Of a DNA stretch of 64,000 nt, positions 18,309 through 27,513 are shown piece by piece (the first letter of the stretch is position 1; every line of letters begins with the position of its first letter). The DNA lies in contig NZ_CAJHCP010000001.1 of assembly GCF_904848625.1 (NCBI RefSeq), positions 124,001 through 188,000 on the forward strand. The letters are read 5' to 3'. A program made the translations under genes and the position numbers. Under the pieces are notes generated by a model that was not told the DNA's origin, ran no database searches, and saw only the letters and a list, made by a program, of their open reading frames with translations. The DNA is from Paraburkholderia metrosideri (lineage in GTDB: Bacteria > Pseudomonadota > Gammaproteobacteria > Burkholderiales > Burkholderiaceae).

Positions 18309-19433
18309 ATGAATTTTCGCCGCCATTGCCTGCTTGCCCTGTTGAGTGTCTGCGCATGGGCTGTCGTGCCCGCCGTATCCTCTGCGTCAGCCGCCACCCC
18401 GGCGAGTGCCGCCGCGGCTGCGGCGATGAGTCAGGCGAGTCCCGTGGCGGCCAGTGCCGCGTCGGTGGCGACGGCCGATAACAGCGGCCCGGCCTACGGC
18501 CCGGAGTTGCAGGGCTTCACCTATCCCGCGCCGGTCGAGCGTTTCGACTTCACGTCGCAAGGGGTCGCGCTGCAGATGGCGTATATGGATGTGAAGCCGG
18601 CGCATCCGAACGGCCGCACTGCGGTGTTGCTGCACGGCAAGAACTTCTGCGCGGCGACGTGGGACGCAACGATCCAGAAGCTGAGCGATGCGGGGTATCG
18701 GGTGATCGCCCCGGACCAGATTGGTTTCTGTAAGTCGAGCAAGCCCGAGCATTACCAGTACAGTTCTCAACAACTGGCACGCAATACCCATGCGTTGCTC
18801 GAATCATTGGGCGTGACCGACGCGACGATGATCGGTCATTCGACCGGCGGCATGCTGGCGATCCGCTACGCGCTGATGTATCCGCATGCCACGCAGCAAC
18901 TGGTGCTGGTGAACCCGATCGGTCTGGAGGACTGGAAGGCGAAGGGCGTGCCGTCGCTGTCGGTGGACCAGTGGTACGAGCGCGAACTGAAGACGACCGC
19001 CGACGGCATCCGCCGCTACGAGCAAGCCACTTACTACGCGGGTCAGTGGCGCGCCGACTATGAACCGTGGGTGCAGATGCTTGCGGGGATGTACCGTGGG
19101 CCGGGCAAGGACGTCGTCGCGTGGAATTCCGCGCTGCTGTACGACATGATCTACACGCAACCGGTGGTGTATGAGCTGGGGCAGTTGAGCATGCCGACAT
19201 TGCTGCTGATCGGCCAGAAGGACACCACGGCGATCGGCAAGGACGCGGCGCCGCCCGACGTGCGGGCGAAGCTTGGTCATTATCCGGAACTGGGCAAGGC
19301 AGCCGCGAAAGCGATCCCGCATGCGACGCTGGTCGAATTCGCCGGCTTGGGACACGCGCCGCAGATGCAGGACCCACAGGCGTTCCATAAGGCACTGCTG
19401 GATGGGATGGCGGCGGTGCCAGCGAATCGGTGA
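18309..19433 (+). CDS. exported alpha/beta hydrolase
   Basis: A 374-residue alpha/beta-hydrolase fold protein. A signal peptide (MNFRRHCLLALLS and an Ala-rich stretch to about residue 30) points to the periplasm. The oxyanion segment LLHGKNFCAATW, the nucleophile elbow GHSTGG with its serine near residue 178, the acid residue near GQKDTTAIGKD, and the catalytic histidine in GLGHAPQ form the expected triad. The substrate is not determined by sequence; esterase or haloalkane-type hydrolase activity is possible. The ATG at 18309 was chosen because it begins the signal peptide; the frame is open to 18078. Confidence 0.88.
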   Translation: MNFRRHCLLALLSVCAWAVVPAVSSASAATPASAAAAAAMSQASPVAASAASVATADNSGPAYGPELQGFTYPAPVERFDFTSQGVALQMAYMDVKPAHPNGRTAVLLHGKNFCAATWDATIQKLSDAGYRVIAPDQIGFCKSSKPEHYQYSSQQLARNTHALLESLGVTDATMIGHSTGGMLAIRYALMYPHATQQLVLVNPIGLEDWKAKGVPSLSVDQWYERELKTTADGIRRYEQATYYAGQWRADYEPWVQMLAGMYRGPGKDVVAWNSALLYDMIYTQPVVYELGQLSMPTLLLIGQKDTTAIGKDAAPPDVRAKLGHYPELGKAAAKAIPHATLVEFAGLGHAPQMQDPQAFHKALLDGMAAVPANR

Positions 19434-19467
19434 AGGCGACTGGACCCGAAACCGTAACCGGTTAGCC

Positions 19468-19507
19468 AAAACAGGAAGGGCTGCCCACGGGCAGCCCTTC
19501 CTGTTTG
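19468..19507. terminator. bidirectional terminator
   Basis: A long, almost perfect inverted repeat: AAACAGGAAGGGCTGCCC, then a tiny loop, then its complement. It is flanked by A-rich sequence on the left and a T run on the right. It lies between the convergent hydrolase and monooxygenase genes and can end both. Confidence 0.92.
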
Positions 19508-19523
19508 CAAGCCTGCGCCGCAA

Positions 19524-20519
19524 TTACTTGCTCGAACCCAACTCCTCCCGCACCTGCGCGCCGATCTCAAACGACCGCAGCCGCGCCTCGTGGTCATAAA
19601 TCTGCGCGGTGAGCATCAATTCGTCCGCGCCGGTTTGATCGATGATCGACTTCAGACCTTCGCGTACCGTGTCGCGATCGCCGATTGCAGTGCAGGCAAG
19701 CGAATGCGCGACGTTGTTCAACTCCATCTCCGAAGCCGCGAGCCGGTCCACCGGTGGCTGCAGCTGCCCCGGCGTGCCGCGCCGCAAGTTGATGAACTGT
19801 TGCTGCAGCGACGTGAACAGGTGCTGCGCTTCGTCGTTGGTATCGGCGGCGAACAGATTGACGCCGACCATCGCATACGGCTTATCGAGTGTTGCGGACG
19901 GCCGGAACTGCGCGCGATACACCTGCAACGCCGTCAGCATGTAATCGGGCGCGAAGTGCGATGCAAAGGCGAACGGCAGGCCAAGCGCCGCCGCAAGCTG
20001 GGCGCTGAACAGCGACGAACCCAGCAGCCACAGTGGCACATGCAGCCCTGCACCCGGCACTGCGCGAATCCGCTGACCCTCCACCGGATCGGCGAAATAG
20101 CGCTGCAATTCGACGACGTCGTCGGGGAACGAGTCCGCGCTGTTTTGCAGATCGCGGCGCAGCGCGCGCGCGGTGTTCTGATCGGTGCCCGGCGCGCGGC
20201 CTAGACCGAGGTCGATCCGGCCAGGATAGAGCGACGCGAGCGTGCCGAACTGTTCCGCGATCACAAGCGGAGCGTGGTTCGGCAGCATCACGCCGCCCGA
20301 ACCGACGCGAATGGTTTTCGTGCCGCCGGCGACATAGCCGATCACCACCGAGGTCGCCGCGCTCGCGATTCCCGTCATGTTGTGATGCTCGGCTAGCCAG
20401 AAGCGGCGGTAGTTCCAGCTTTCCGCATGCTGCGCGAGGTCGAGCGAATTCCTGAAGGCATCGGTGGGCGTCGCCCCCGCGTTGACTGGCGCCAGGTCGA
20501 GGACTGAGAAGGGGATCAT
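19524..20519 (-). CDS. LLM-class flavin-dependent monooxygenase (YhbW-like)
   Basis: A 331-residue luciferase-like protein. The opening [13 protein letters not shown], the [20 protein letters not shown] segment and [20 protein letters not shown] with [12 protein letters not shown] are characteristic of the YhbW/MsnO8 group of bacterial luciferase-like monooxygenases. These bind reduced FMN and oxygenate organic substrates; the substrate here is unknown. The ATG at 20519 matches the family N-terminus, while the frame is open to 20735. It is convergent with the hydrolase gene and divergent from the rhodanese gene. Confidence 0.92.
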   Translation of the reverse strand: MIPFSVLDLAPVNAGATPTDAFRNSLDLAQHAESWNYRRFWLAEHHNMTGIASAATSVVIGYVAGGTKTIRVGSGGVMLPNHAPLVIAEQFGTLASLYPGRIDLGLGRAPGTDQNTARALRRDLQNSADSFPDDVVELQRYFADPVEGQRIRAVPGAGLHVPLWLLGSSLFSAQLAAALGLPFAFASHFAPDYMLTALQVYRAQFRPSATLDKPYAMVGVNLFAADTNDEAQHLFTSLQQQFINLRRGTPGQLQPPVDRLAASEMELNNVAHSLACTAIGDRDTVREGLKSIIDQTGADELMLTAQIYDHEARLRSFEIGAQVREELGSSK

Positions 20520-21007
20520 TGTCTGTTCACTTGCTGTTTCGGGCGTTTTCACGCGATGGCGCATTGTGGCAAAGGTTTCGCTTTTCTGCTGACGGTGCGC
20601 GGATGCCCACGTTTGCGGAAGGGGGTTTGTTTGCAACGGCGTGGTTTGACGCCACAGTTTTGTATGAGGACTGCGGCAATCAATCGTCGTCAACCCGTCG
20701 TCAACCGCTATGCAGTTGCGCGCCACGACGAGCAAACGGCGTGGCGCGAAAATTGCACGCGCTCAACCGTATCGAGTGGGACGGTTCACGTGGGTCGAGC
20801 CATTCGTCGAACGACGACATAAGAGCAGGAAACGTCTTCTGGCGATCGTACGAAGATCGGCAATCACGTGTACGGTTAAAGCATTGGTGCGGTGACACGC
20901 GCGATTGATCCTGGCGGCAGCAACCGCAAGTTTCCCAGGGGATTCGCACGATGTGTCGCCCACGCAGATGAATTGTTTCGAAGAACCTCGAAGGAGTCTG
21001 CTATCTC
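20520..21007. other. intergenic region between divergent monooxygenase and rhodanese genes
   Basis: These 488 bases hold several short open frames on both strands without family features. Promoters for both flanking genes are expected here, but I cannot identify clear boxes. The rhodanese gene has AAGGAG 12 bases before its ATG. Confidence 0.45.
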
Positions 21008-22612
21008 ATGACTTTCGTTAAAGAGTTTCGTACCCGATCATTCGAAGATGTACGCGCGTCGTTGCTTGAACGCGAAGAAATCGCGCTGCTCGATGTGCGG
21101 GAAGAGGACCCGCACGCACAGGGTCATCCGCTGTTTGCCGCAAATCTGCCGTTGTCGCGGCTCGAAGTGGACGCACCGCTGCGTCTGCCGCGTCTCGCTG
21201 TGCCGATCGTGCTGTTCGATGCAGGCGAAGGTTACGCACAACGCGCGGCCAAGCGTCTGACCGAATTGGGCTATACCGATGTCGCGTTGCTCGAAGGCGG
21301 GCTGCAAGGCTGGCGGGCGGCCGGCGGCGAACTGTTCCGCGACGTCAACGTGCCGGGCAAGGCGTTCGGCGAACTGGTCGAGCAGGTGCGGCATACGCCG
21401 TTGCTGAGCGCGCAGGAGGTCCAGGATCTGATCGATGGTGAAGCCGATATCGTCGTGTTCGACGGGCGCCGCTTCGACGAATATCAGACCATGAATATTC
21501 CCGGCAGCGTCAGCGTCGCAGGGGCGGATCTGGTGCTGGGCGCGCAGCAACTCGCGCCGGACCCGGCCACGCGAATCATCGTCAATTGCGCGGGGCGCAC
21601 CCGCAGCATCATCGGGGCGCAGTCGCTGATCAATGCGGGTGTGCCGAATCCGGTCGCAGCGTTGCGCAACGGCACGATTGGCTGGACGCTGGCCGGTCAG
21701 CCGCTCGCGCACGGCAGTTCGCGCCGGTTTGACCCGACAGCCGTCGGCGACACGCTGCGTCTGGCCGCGGCGGAGTCGGCGCGCTCGCTCGCCGATCGCG
21801 TGCGGGTGGGTCGCACGTCACGCGACGAGGCACGCCGCTGGGCCGGCGAAGCGGTGCGTACCGTGTATCGCTTCGACGTGCGTTCGCCGGCAGAATACGA
21901 AGCGGGGCATGTGCCCGGTTTTCGTAGCGCACCCGGCGGCCAGTTGGTGCAGGAAACCGAGATGTTTGCACCGGTTCGCGGCGCGCGCGTGATCCTCGCG
22001 GACAACGACGGCGTGCGCGCGAACATGAGCGCGTCCTGGCTCGCGCAAATGAACCTCGAGGTCTATGTCGTGGATGGCCTGATGCCCGCCGACTTCGCCG
22101 AGAAAGGTCCGGCGCCGGCGGCGCGGCTCGCACCCACTGCGCCCGCCGTCGACGAAATCGCCGCAGCCGATCTCGCCACGCTGCTGCAATCGCGCGGCAC
22201 GGTGGTGCTGGATTTCACGTCCAGTGCGAATTATGTTAAGCGCCATATTCCCGGCGCGTGGTTTGTGATTCGCGCTCAACTCGACAGCGTATTGCGCGAG
22301 TTGCCCGATGCGCAACGCTACGTCGTGACGTGCGGCAGCAGTCTGCTGGCACGCTTTGCCGCGCCCGAAGTCGCAGCGTTGACCGGACGGCCCGTGCAGG
22401 TGCTGACGGGCGGCACAGCGGCGTGGGTCGACGCGGGCTTGCCGGTTGAAAGCGGTGAGACGCGGCTGGCCTCGCCGCGTATCGACCGGTACCGTCGTCC
22501 TTACGAAGGCACCGATAACACGCTCGAGGCAATGAGCGCCTATCTGGAGTGGGAGGAGGGTCTCGTCGCGCAACTGGAACGGGACGGCACCCACCGTTTT
22601 CGGGTGATCTGA
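21008..22612 (+). CDS. multi-domain rhodanese-related sulfurtransferase
   Basis: A 534-residue protein built from four rhodanese modules, at about residues 10-115, 130-235, 275-365 and 385-490. Each keeps the GGLQGWRAAGGEL or GGTAAWVDAGLP type end or the FDVR/DGRRFDEY type start. The catalytic cysteine is present in module 2 (NCAGRTRS) and module 4 (TCGSSLLA). In module 1 the site reads FDAGEGYA, and in module 3 LADNDGVRA, so both lack it. This gives an alternation of inactive and active domains. It has no signal peptide, so it is cytoplasmic. It probably transfers sulfane sulfur; the partner is unknown. Confidence 0.9.
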   Translation: MTFVKEFRTRSFEDVRASLLEREEIALLDVREEDPHAQGHPLFAANLPLSRLEVDAPLRLPRLAVPIVLFDAGEGYAQRAAKRLTELGYTDVALLEGGLQGWRAAGGELFRDVNVPGKAFGELVEQVRHTPLLSAQEVQDLIDGEADIVVFDGRRFDEYQTMNIPGSVSVAGADLVLGAQQLAPDPATRIIVNCAGRTRSIIGAQSLINAGVPNPVAALRNGTIGWTLAGQPLAHGSSRRFDPTAVGDTLRLAAAESARSLADRVRVGRTSRDEARRWAGEAVRTVYRFDVRSPAEYEAGHVPGFRSAPGGQLVQETEMFAPVRGARVILADNDGVRANMSASWLAQMNLEVYVVDGLMPADFAEKGPAPAARLAPTAPAVDEIAAADLATLLQSRGTVVLDFTSSANYVKRHIPGAWFVIRAQLDSVLRELPDAQRYVVTCGSSLLARFAAPEVAALTGRPVQVLTGGTAAWVDAGLPVESGETRLASPRIDRYRRPYEGTDNTLEAMSAYLEWEEGLVAQLERDGTHRFRVI

Positions 22613-22921
22613 TTGATTTATCGGGCGCCGCCAACGCACTGCGGTATAGCGAAATCATCTGCCAATTCGGTGTAAACGCGCTCTCGTCTAAAGCCTGCAA
22701 TCCGTTTAGATTAACGCCATTAGCACGGCTTATCGAGGGACCAGGGCGGCCATACAAGCAGCGGTTTGCCATTCCGTCGATGGCGCAAGGTGAGTCGCCA
22801 AGGTTGCTCACCGCTTCGCCGGAACCGGACCGCTGCGCGTCGTCCCAGTTGCTTCGAGTCAGGCGGCTTGCTGGATATTTTTTAGCCGCTTTCATTTCCG
22901 GTTGACCATATCGACCGATCC
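22613..22921. other. spacer after the rhodanese gene
   Basis: About 310 bases with no supported protein gene. It contains a small hairpin (GGTGAG and CTCACC near 22790-22815). A strong terminator follows immediately, so this spacer is either a long 3' untranslated region or a separate short transcript. Confidence 0.4.
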
Positions 22922-22950
22922 GGCGACGCGTTGTTCAGCGTCGCCTTTTT
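22922..22950 (+). terminator. intrinsic terminator
   Basis: A perfect eight-base inverted repeat (GGCGACGC at 22922-22929, complement at 22938-22945) with an eight-base loop, followed by five Ts. It lies 310 bases beyond the rhodanese stop and 312 bases before the lipoprotein start. Confidence 0.85.
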
Positions 22951-23261
22951 GCTTGTGGCGACGTTTTTAGACTCGCTCATCAGACGCGCGACGCGCGTGC
23001 CGCAACCTTCATCGCACAGCACTCGTCCTTCCGCAGCAAAAGCGGCGTTTTGAGCGACGCCTGCTACAGCTTTTCCCCACTCACCGATTTTCGGTCCGCC
23101 AGCCGCGGCACGGTGTTGCCATTGTGCGCAGCTCGCTCGCCGTTTTCGCGGCGCGCGGTTATTCTGTGGAAACCCCTGAAAAAAGCCCTTTCGGGAACGC
23201 ACGCCGCAACCTACCAAACCGCGCGCAGGGTTCGGGTGCGCGCCTGAACAGGAAACTCGCT

Positions 23262-23813
23262 GTGGGCTTCAAACTGCTTACTGCCGCCATGCTGGCCGGA
23301 TGCATCGCACTGACCGGCTGCAACGAACAACAGAGCGACCAGGCCGTGCAAAAACTCAAAGAATTCTTCAACGCCATCAAGCCCGATGCGCTCCTGCTCA
23401 AGGACCTGACACCGGGCGTGACGACCGAAGCGCAAATCCGCGACCAGATGGGCCGGCCGGAAACCGAGCGCACTTTTACCGACGGCTCGAAACGTTTCGA
23501 ATATCCACGTGGTCCCCAAGGTTTGAATACGTACATGGTCGACATCGACCGGGACGGTAAATTGCAAGCTATCACCCAGGTGCTGACGGCCGCCAATTTC
23601 GGCAAGATCCACCTGGGCATGAGCGAGGACGAAGTGCGCCGCCTGTTAGGCAAGCCGGGTCAGGTGGCGGTGTATCCGCTCAAACCGGAGACGGTGTGGG
23701 GCTGGAAGTGGCGCGAAGGCGGCGTCACCGAGGAGGGCTACTTCAACGTGCATTTCGATCGAAACGAGAAGGTGTACACGACATCGCGCTCAGACGTGAT
23801 TCGCGGGCGGTAA
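23262..23813 (+). CDS. BamE/SmpA-like lipoprotein
   Basis: From a GTG at 23262 the product has 183 residues. I chose this start because AGGA lies eight bases upstream and a compact lipoprotein signal follows, with lipobox ALTGC near residue 20; the frame is open upstream to 23124. The mature part has two related modules: LTPGVTTEAQIRDQMGRPE at about 45-63 and IHLGMSEDEVRRLLGKPG at about 110-127. Both follow the pattern of BamE/SmpA-OmlA domains (G-T/M-xx-xxV, then GxP). It is probably anchored in the outer membrane facing the periplasm. It is longer than BamE itself, so a paralogue is more likely than the assembly-complex subunit. Confidence 0.8.
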   Translation: MGFKLLTAAMLAGCIALTGCNEQQSDQAVQKLKEFFNAIKPDALLLKDLTPGVTTEAQIRDQMGRPETERTFTDGSKRFEYPRGPQGLNTYMVDIDRDGKLQAITQVLTAANFGKIHLGMSEDEVRRLLGKPGQVAVYPLKPETVWGWKWREGGVTEEGYFNVHFDRNEKVYTTSRSDVIRGR

Positions 23814-23861
23814 CAGGCAATTACGCACGGAACGAAGCAGGGAACTACGCGGGGTAACAAA

Positions 23862-24815
23862 ATGATACGTCGACGTCGATACAGCCGTATCGGGCTGGTG
23901 TTAGGGGGTGGCGCCGCGCGCGGCTGGGCGCACATCGGGGCAATTCGAGCTTTGCATGACGCGGGAATCAAGCCCGACGTGGTGTGCGGCACGTCGATCG
24001 GAGCGCTGGTCGGCGCCGTGTATGCAAACGGCGATCTCGACTGGCTCGAAGAATGGGTGTCGCGGCTCAGTTGGCAAACGGTGGTGCGGTTGCTCGACCT
24101 GCGCATTTCGGGGGGGCTGCTCGGCGGGCGCAAGGTGATCCAGCTATTTGCCGAAAAATTCGCGGGTTGCTCGATCGCGCAATTGAAAATGCCGTTCGCG
24201 GCGGTCGCCACCGAACTCGATACGGGCCGCGAAATCTGGCTTCAGGACGGCAGCACGATCGACTCGGTGCGCGCATCGATTGCGATTCCCGGCATTTTCA
24301 CGCCGGTCTGGCACAACGGCGTGTGGCTGGTGGACGGCGGTTTGAGCAATCCGGTGCCGGTGTCGGTCGCACGCGGCATGCGCGCGGACTGCGTGATCGC
24401 CATCGATCTGAACAACGACATTCTGAATGGCCGCGATTTCGGCGGCGCGGTGGTCGAAACCCCCGCGCTCGATCCGGGCGCGCCGCCGCAGGTCGCGTTG
24501 CGCCGCAACGGCAAACCGTGGCCGCGCTGGCTCGCACCCGCCGACGCGCGCGTCACCGACGACGTGCGCGTCGCCCCGCCGCGCAGTGCACGCGTGCCGT
24601 CGATGCTGAGTTCGGTCGCGCAAAGCATCGACATCATGCAGGTACGGATCACGCGCAGCCGTCTGGCGGGAGAACCGGCGGATATCCTGATTCAACCGCG
24701 CCTCGGCGGCATGGGGATCTTCGACTTTCACCGCGCGGCACCGGCTATCGAGGAAGGGCGCGCGGCGGTCGAATACATGCTGCCGGCGATCCGCGCGCGG
24801 CTGGGAATGGATTAA
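23862..24815 (+). CDS. patatin-like phospholipase family protein (RssA-like)
   Basis: A 317-residue patatin-family protein. The oxyanion motif GGGAARGWAH near residue 16, the nucleophile motif GTSIG near residue 44, and the catalytic aspartate in VDGGLSNPVP near residue 160 make the Ser-Asp dyad complete. The family hydrolyses acyl esters of phospholipids. There is no signal peptide; the N-terminus is MIRRRRYSR, so it is cytoplasmic or peripheral at the inner membrane. It follows the lipoprotein gene by 48 bases and may be cotranscribed with it. Confidence 0.92.
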   Translation: MIRRRRYSRIGLVLGGGAARGWAHIGAIRALHDAGIKPDVVCGTSIGALVGAVYANGDLDWLEEWVSRLSWQTVVRLLDLRISGGLLGGRKVIQLFAEKFAGCSIAQLKMPFAAVATELDTGREIWLQDGSTIDSVRASIAIPGIFTPVWHNGVWLVDGGLSNPVPVSVARGMRADCVIAIDLNNDILNGRDFGGAVVETPALDPGAPPQVALRRNGKPWPRWLAPADARVTDDVRVAPPRSARVPSMLSSVAQSIDIMQVRITRSRLAGEPADILIQPRLGGMGIFDFHRAAPAIEEGRAAVEYMLPAIRARLGMD

Positions 24816-25139
24816 TGCGGGCTTGATCACGGCTCGAACGGGCTGCGAAGGCCCGCGCGGTCTATCGAAAAAGCGACCCGAAACTTGCTAAATCGCGGCG
24901 GCGCCTGCCGCCCGCGACGCGGCTTACAAAGACATATCTCCCGTAAAACCAAGCGCCAGGGGCGTCGCAGTGCGCTCTGGAGCGCAATGCTGCGATGCAG
25001 CAAGGCGGCCATCCCATATTTGAGCATTTGATTTTCGCTTGCGAGACTCCGCGCCATGCCGGATGAGTCGAGGGGCCAGCGCTGCGTGCAGCACGCCAGA
25101 TCACGTCGACTTCGTCCGTGACATCCTCAATAAACCTGG
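24816..25139. other. intergenic region upstream of the arginine transport genes
   Basis: About 320 bases without a supported gene. The promoter for the permease operon starting at 25140 should lie here. I see no clear -35/-10 pair or sigma-54 element. Confidence 0.4.
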
Positions 25140-25841
25140 ATGGAGACAAGCGTGTTCCTATACGGCTTTGGCCCGGTGTTGCTGGCCGGCACGATCCAGA
25201 CGATCGAGTTATCCGTTCTGTCGCTAGCGACGGCCGTGCTGCTCGGACTCGCGGGCGCGGCGGCGAAACTGTCGTTCAACCGCCCGCTACGAGCGATAGC
25301 GACCGGCTACACGACGCTGATCCGCTCGGTGCCCGATCTCGTGCTGATGCTGCTGCTGTTCTACAGCATCCAGATCGCGGTCAACAATCTGACCGACGCG
25401 CTGAATCTGCCGCAGTTCGATATCGACCCGTTCGTGGCCGGTGTGCTGACGCTCGGCTTCATTTACGGCGCGTATTTCACCGAGACGTTTCGTGGCGCGT
25501 TTCTGTCCGTGCCGCGTGGCCAGCTCGAAGCGGGCAGCGCGTATGGGATGAGCGGCGCACGCGTGTTCACCCGCATCCTGTTTCCGCAGATGATGCGCTT
25601 CGCGCTGCCGGGCATCGGCAACAACTGGCAGGTGCTGGTCAAGGCTACCGCGCTGGTGTCGATCATCGGTCTCGCCGACATCGTCAAAGCCGCGCAGGAC
25701 GCGGGCAAAAGCACCTTCAACATGTTCTTCTTCATCCTGGTCGCCGCGCTGATCTATCTGGCGATCACGTCGGTATCGAATCTCGTGCTGATCTGGCTGG
25801 GCCGGCGCTATTCGATTGGCGTACGCCACGCGGAGCTTTGA
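25140..25841 (+). CDS. aotQ: arginine/ornithine-type ABC transporter permease (HisQ/AotQ family)
   Basis: A 233-residue inner-membrane permease of the polar amino acid family. Hydrophobic spans lie at about 10-35, 55-75, 95-115 and 190-215. The HisQ-like opening FLYGFGPVLLAGTIQTIELS is visible, as is the ATPase-coupling EAGSAYGMSGARVFTRILFPQMMR loop in shortened form at about 125-155. The second permease starts six bases later. Placement before an ArgR-like regulator and the arginine catabolic genes makes arginine or ornithine the likely substrate; histidine is possible from sequence alone. Confidence 0.9.
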   Translation: METSVFLYGFGPVLLAGTIQTIELSVLSLATAVLLGLAGAAAKLSFNRPLRAIATGYTTLIRSVPDLVLMLLLFYSIQIAVNNLTDALNLPQFDIDPFVAGVLTLGFIYGAYFTETFRGAFLSVPRGQLEAGSAYGMSGARVFTRILFPQMMRFALPGIGNNWQVLVKATALVSIIGLADIVKAAQDAGKSTFNMFFFILVAALIYLAITSVSNLVLIWLGRRYSIGVRHAEL

Positions 25842-25847
25842 CAGACC

Positions 25848-26561
25848 ATGATCGATATCCTCAATCAATTCTGGCGCGCGTTCCTGTACTGGGACGGTCA
25901 GCGCATGTCGGGTCTTGCGGTGACGCTGTGGTTGCTGGTCGCGTCGATTGCGATCGGCTTCGTGTGCGCGATTCCGCTGGCTGTGGCACGCGTGTCGAAG
26001 AACCGCTGGCTGTCTACGCCGGTGCGAATCTACACCTACGTGTTTCGCGGCACGCCGCTCTACGTGCAGTTGCTGCTGATTTATACCGGCATCTACAGCC
26101 TGAATTTCGTGCGCTCGCACAACCTGCTGGACGCGTTTTTCCGCAGCGGGTTTCACTGCGCGATTCTCGCGTTCGCGTTGAACACGTGCGCCTATACGAC
26201 CGAGATTTTCGCGGGCGCGATCCGTTCGACCTCGCATGGCGAAGTGGAAGCGGCTCGCGCATACGGGATGAGCTGGTTCACGATGTATCGGCGCATTGTG
26301 ATACCGTCCGCGCTGCGCCGGGCGTTGCCGTTGTACAGTAACGAAGTGATCCTGATGCTGCACGCCACGACGGTCGCCTTCACGGCCACGGTACCCGACA
26401 TCCTGAAGGTCGCTCGCGACGCGAATTCGGCGACCTATCAATCGTTCAATGCGTTCGGGCTCGCGGCGCTGATCTACCTGGTGGTGTCGTTTGCGCTGGT
26501 AGCGCTGTTCCGCCGCGCCGAGCGTCACTGGCTGGCTTACCTGGCGGTGCGCACGCATTGA
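25848..26561 (+). CDS. aotM: arginine/ornithine-type ABC transporter permease (HisM/AotM family)
   Basis: A 237-residue HisM-type permease, partner of the preceding gene. The opening DILNQFWRAFLYWDGQRMSG and the coupling region EAARAYGMSWFTMYRRIVIP at about 135-160 are characteristic, as are the hydrophobic spans at about 20-45, 60-85 and 195-225. It should form the heterodimeric channel with the first permease. The ATG at 25848 lies six bases after the first stop. The next gene is the ATPase, 120 bases downstream. Confidence 0.9.
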   Translation: MIDILNQFWRAFLYWDGQRMSGLAVTLWLLVASIAIGFVCAIPLAVARVSKNRWLSTPVRIYTYVFRGTPLYVQLLLIYTGIYSLNFVRSHNLLDAFFRSGFHCAILAFALNTCAYTTEIFAGAIRSTSHGEVEAARAYGMSWFTMYRRIVIPSALRRALPLYSNEVILMLHATTVAFTATVPDILKVARDANSATYQSFNAFGLAALIYLVVSFALVALFRRAERHWLAYLAVRTH

Positions 26562-26681
26562 CGTGTATGACGTCGACGTGGGTCGACGTCGGTCGACATC
26601 GGTTGGCATCGGGGCGTGACGTATTGGTTGTCGATAGGCACGCCGTCAAGGATTGATCCGCATTTTCAAAGGGAGAGCATC

Positions 26682-27473
26682 TTGCTCCACACGACTCAAA
26701 CCGAAGCTTGCAAGCTCGCCGTACAGGACATCCACAAGCGCTATGGCGACAACGAGGTGCTCAAGGGCGTGTCGCTGAACGCGAACAAGGGTGACGTGAT
26801 CAGCATCATCGGCGCGAGCGGGTCGGGTAAGAGCACCTTCTTGCGCTGCATCAATTTTCTGGAGCGGCCGAACGCCGGTCAGATCATCGTCGACGGCGAA
26901 GCAGTCAAGACGAAGCCCGATCGCGCGGGCAATCTCGAAGTCGCGGATCACAAGCAGTTGCAACGCATCCGCACGAAGCTCGCAATGGTGTTCCAGCACT
27001 TTAATTTGTGGGCGCACATGAATGTGATCGAGAACATCGTCGAAGCGCCGATTCACGTGCTTGGCTTGCCGCGTCGTGAAGCGGAAGAGCTTGCGCGTGA
27101 GTATCTGGAGAAGGTGGGTCTCGCGCCACGTCTGGAAAAGCAGTATCCGTCGCATCTGTCGGGCGGTCAGCAGCAGCGCGTGGCGATTGCGCGTGCTCTG
27201 GCAATGAATCCCGACGTGATGCTGTTCGACGAGCCGACTTCCGCGCTCGATCCCGAACTGGTCGGCGAAGTGCTGAAGGTGATGCAGAAGCTCGCCGAAG
27301 AAGGCCGCACGATGATCGTCGTCACGCACGAAATGGGTTTTGCGCGCAACGTGTCGAACCATGTGATGTTCCTGCATCAGGGGCGCACCGAAGAAGAAGG
27401 GCTGCCCGCCGAGGTGCTCACCACGCCGCGCAGCGAACGGCTCAAGCAGTTTCTATCCGGCAGCCTGAAGTAA
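26682..27473 (+). CDS. aotP: arginine/ornithine-type ABC transporter ATP-binding protein (HisP/AotP family)
   Basis: From a TTG at 26682 the protein has 263 residues. I chose it because GGGAGAG lies just upstream and the encoded N-terminus fits HisP-type proteins; the frame is open to 26616. Walker A (GASGSGKST) lies near residue 45, the Q-loop in MVFQHFNLW, the signature LSGGQQQR near 160, Walker [13 protein letters not shown] near 180, and the switch histidine in VVTHEMG. The ATPase powers uptake through the two permeases upstream. The regulator gene follows 40 bases later, so one transcript may carry all four. Confidence 0.92.
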   Translation: MLHTTQTEACKLAVQDIHKRYGDNEVLKGVSLNANKGDVISIIGASGSGKSTFLRCINFLERPNAGQIIVDGEAVKTKPDRAGNLEVADHKQLQRIRTKLAMVFQHFNLWAHMNVIENIVEAPIHVLGLPRREAEELAREYLEKVGLAPRLEKQYPSHLSGGQQQRVAIARALAMNPDVMLFDEPTSALDPELVGEVLKVMQKLAEEGRTMIVVTHEMGFARNVSNHVMFLHQGRTEEEGLPAEVLTTPRSERLKQFLSGSLK

Positions 27474-27513
27474 CGCGCGGTTTCCTGCAGCCGTTGTATT
27501 TCGCCCGTTCACG

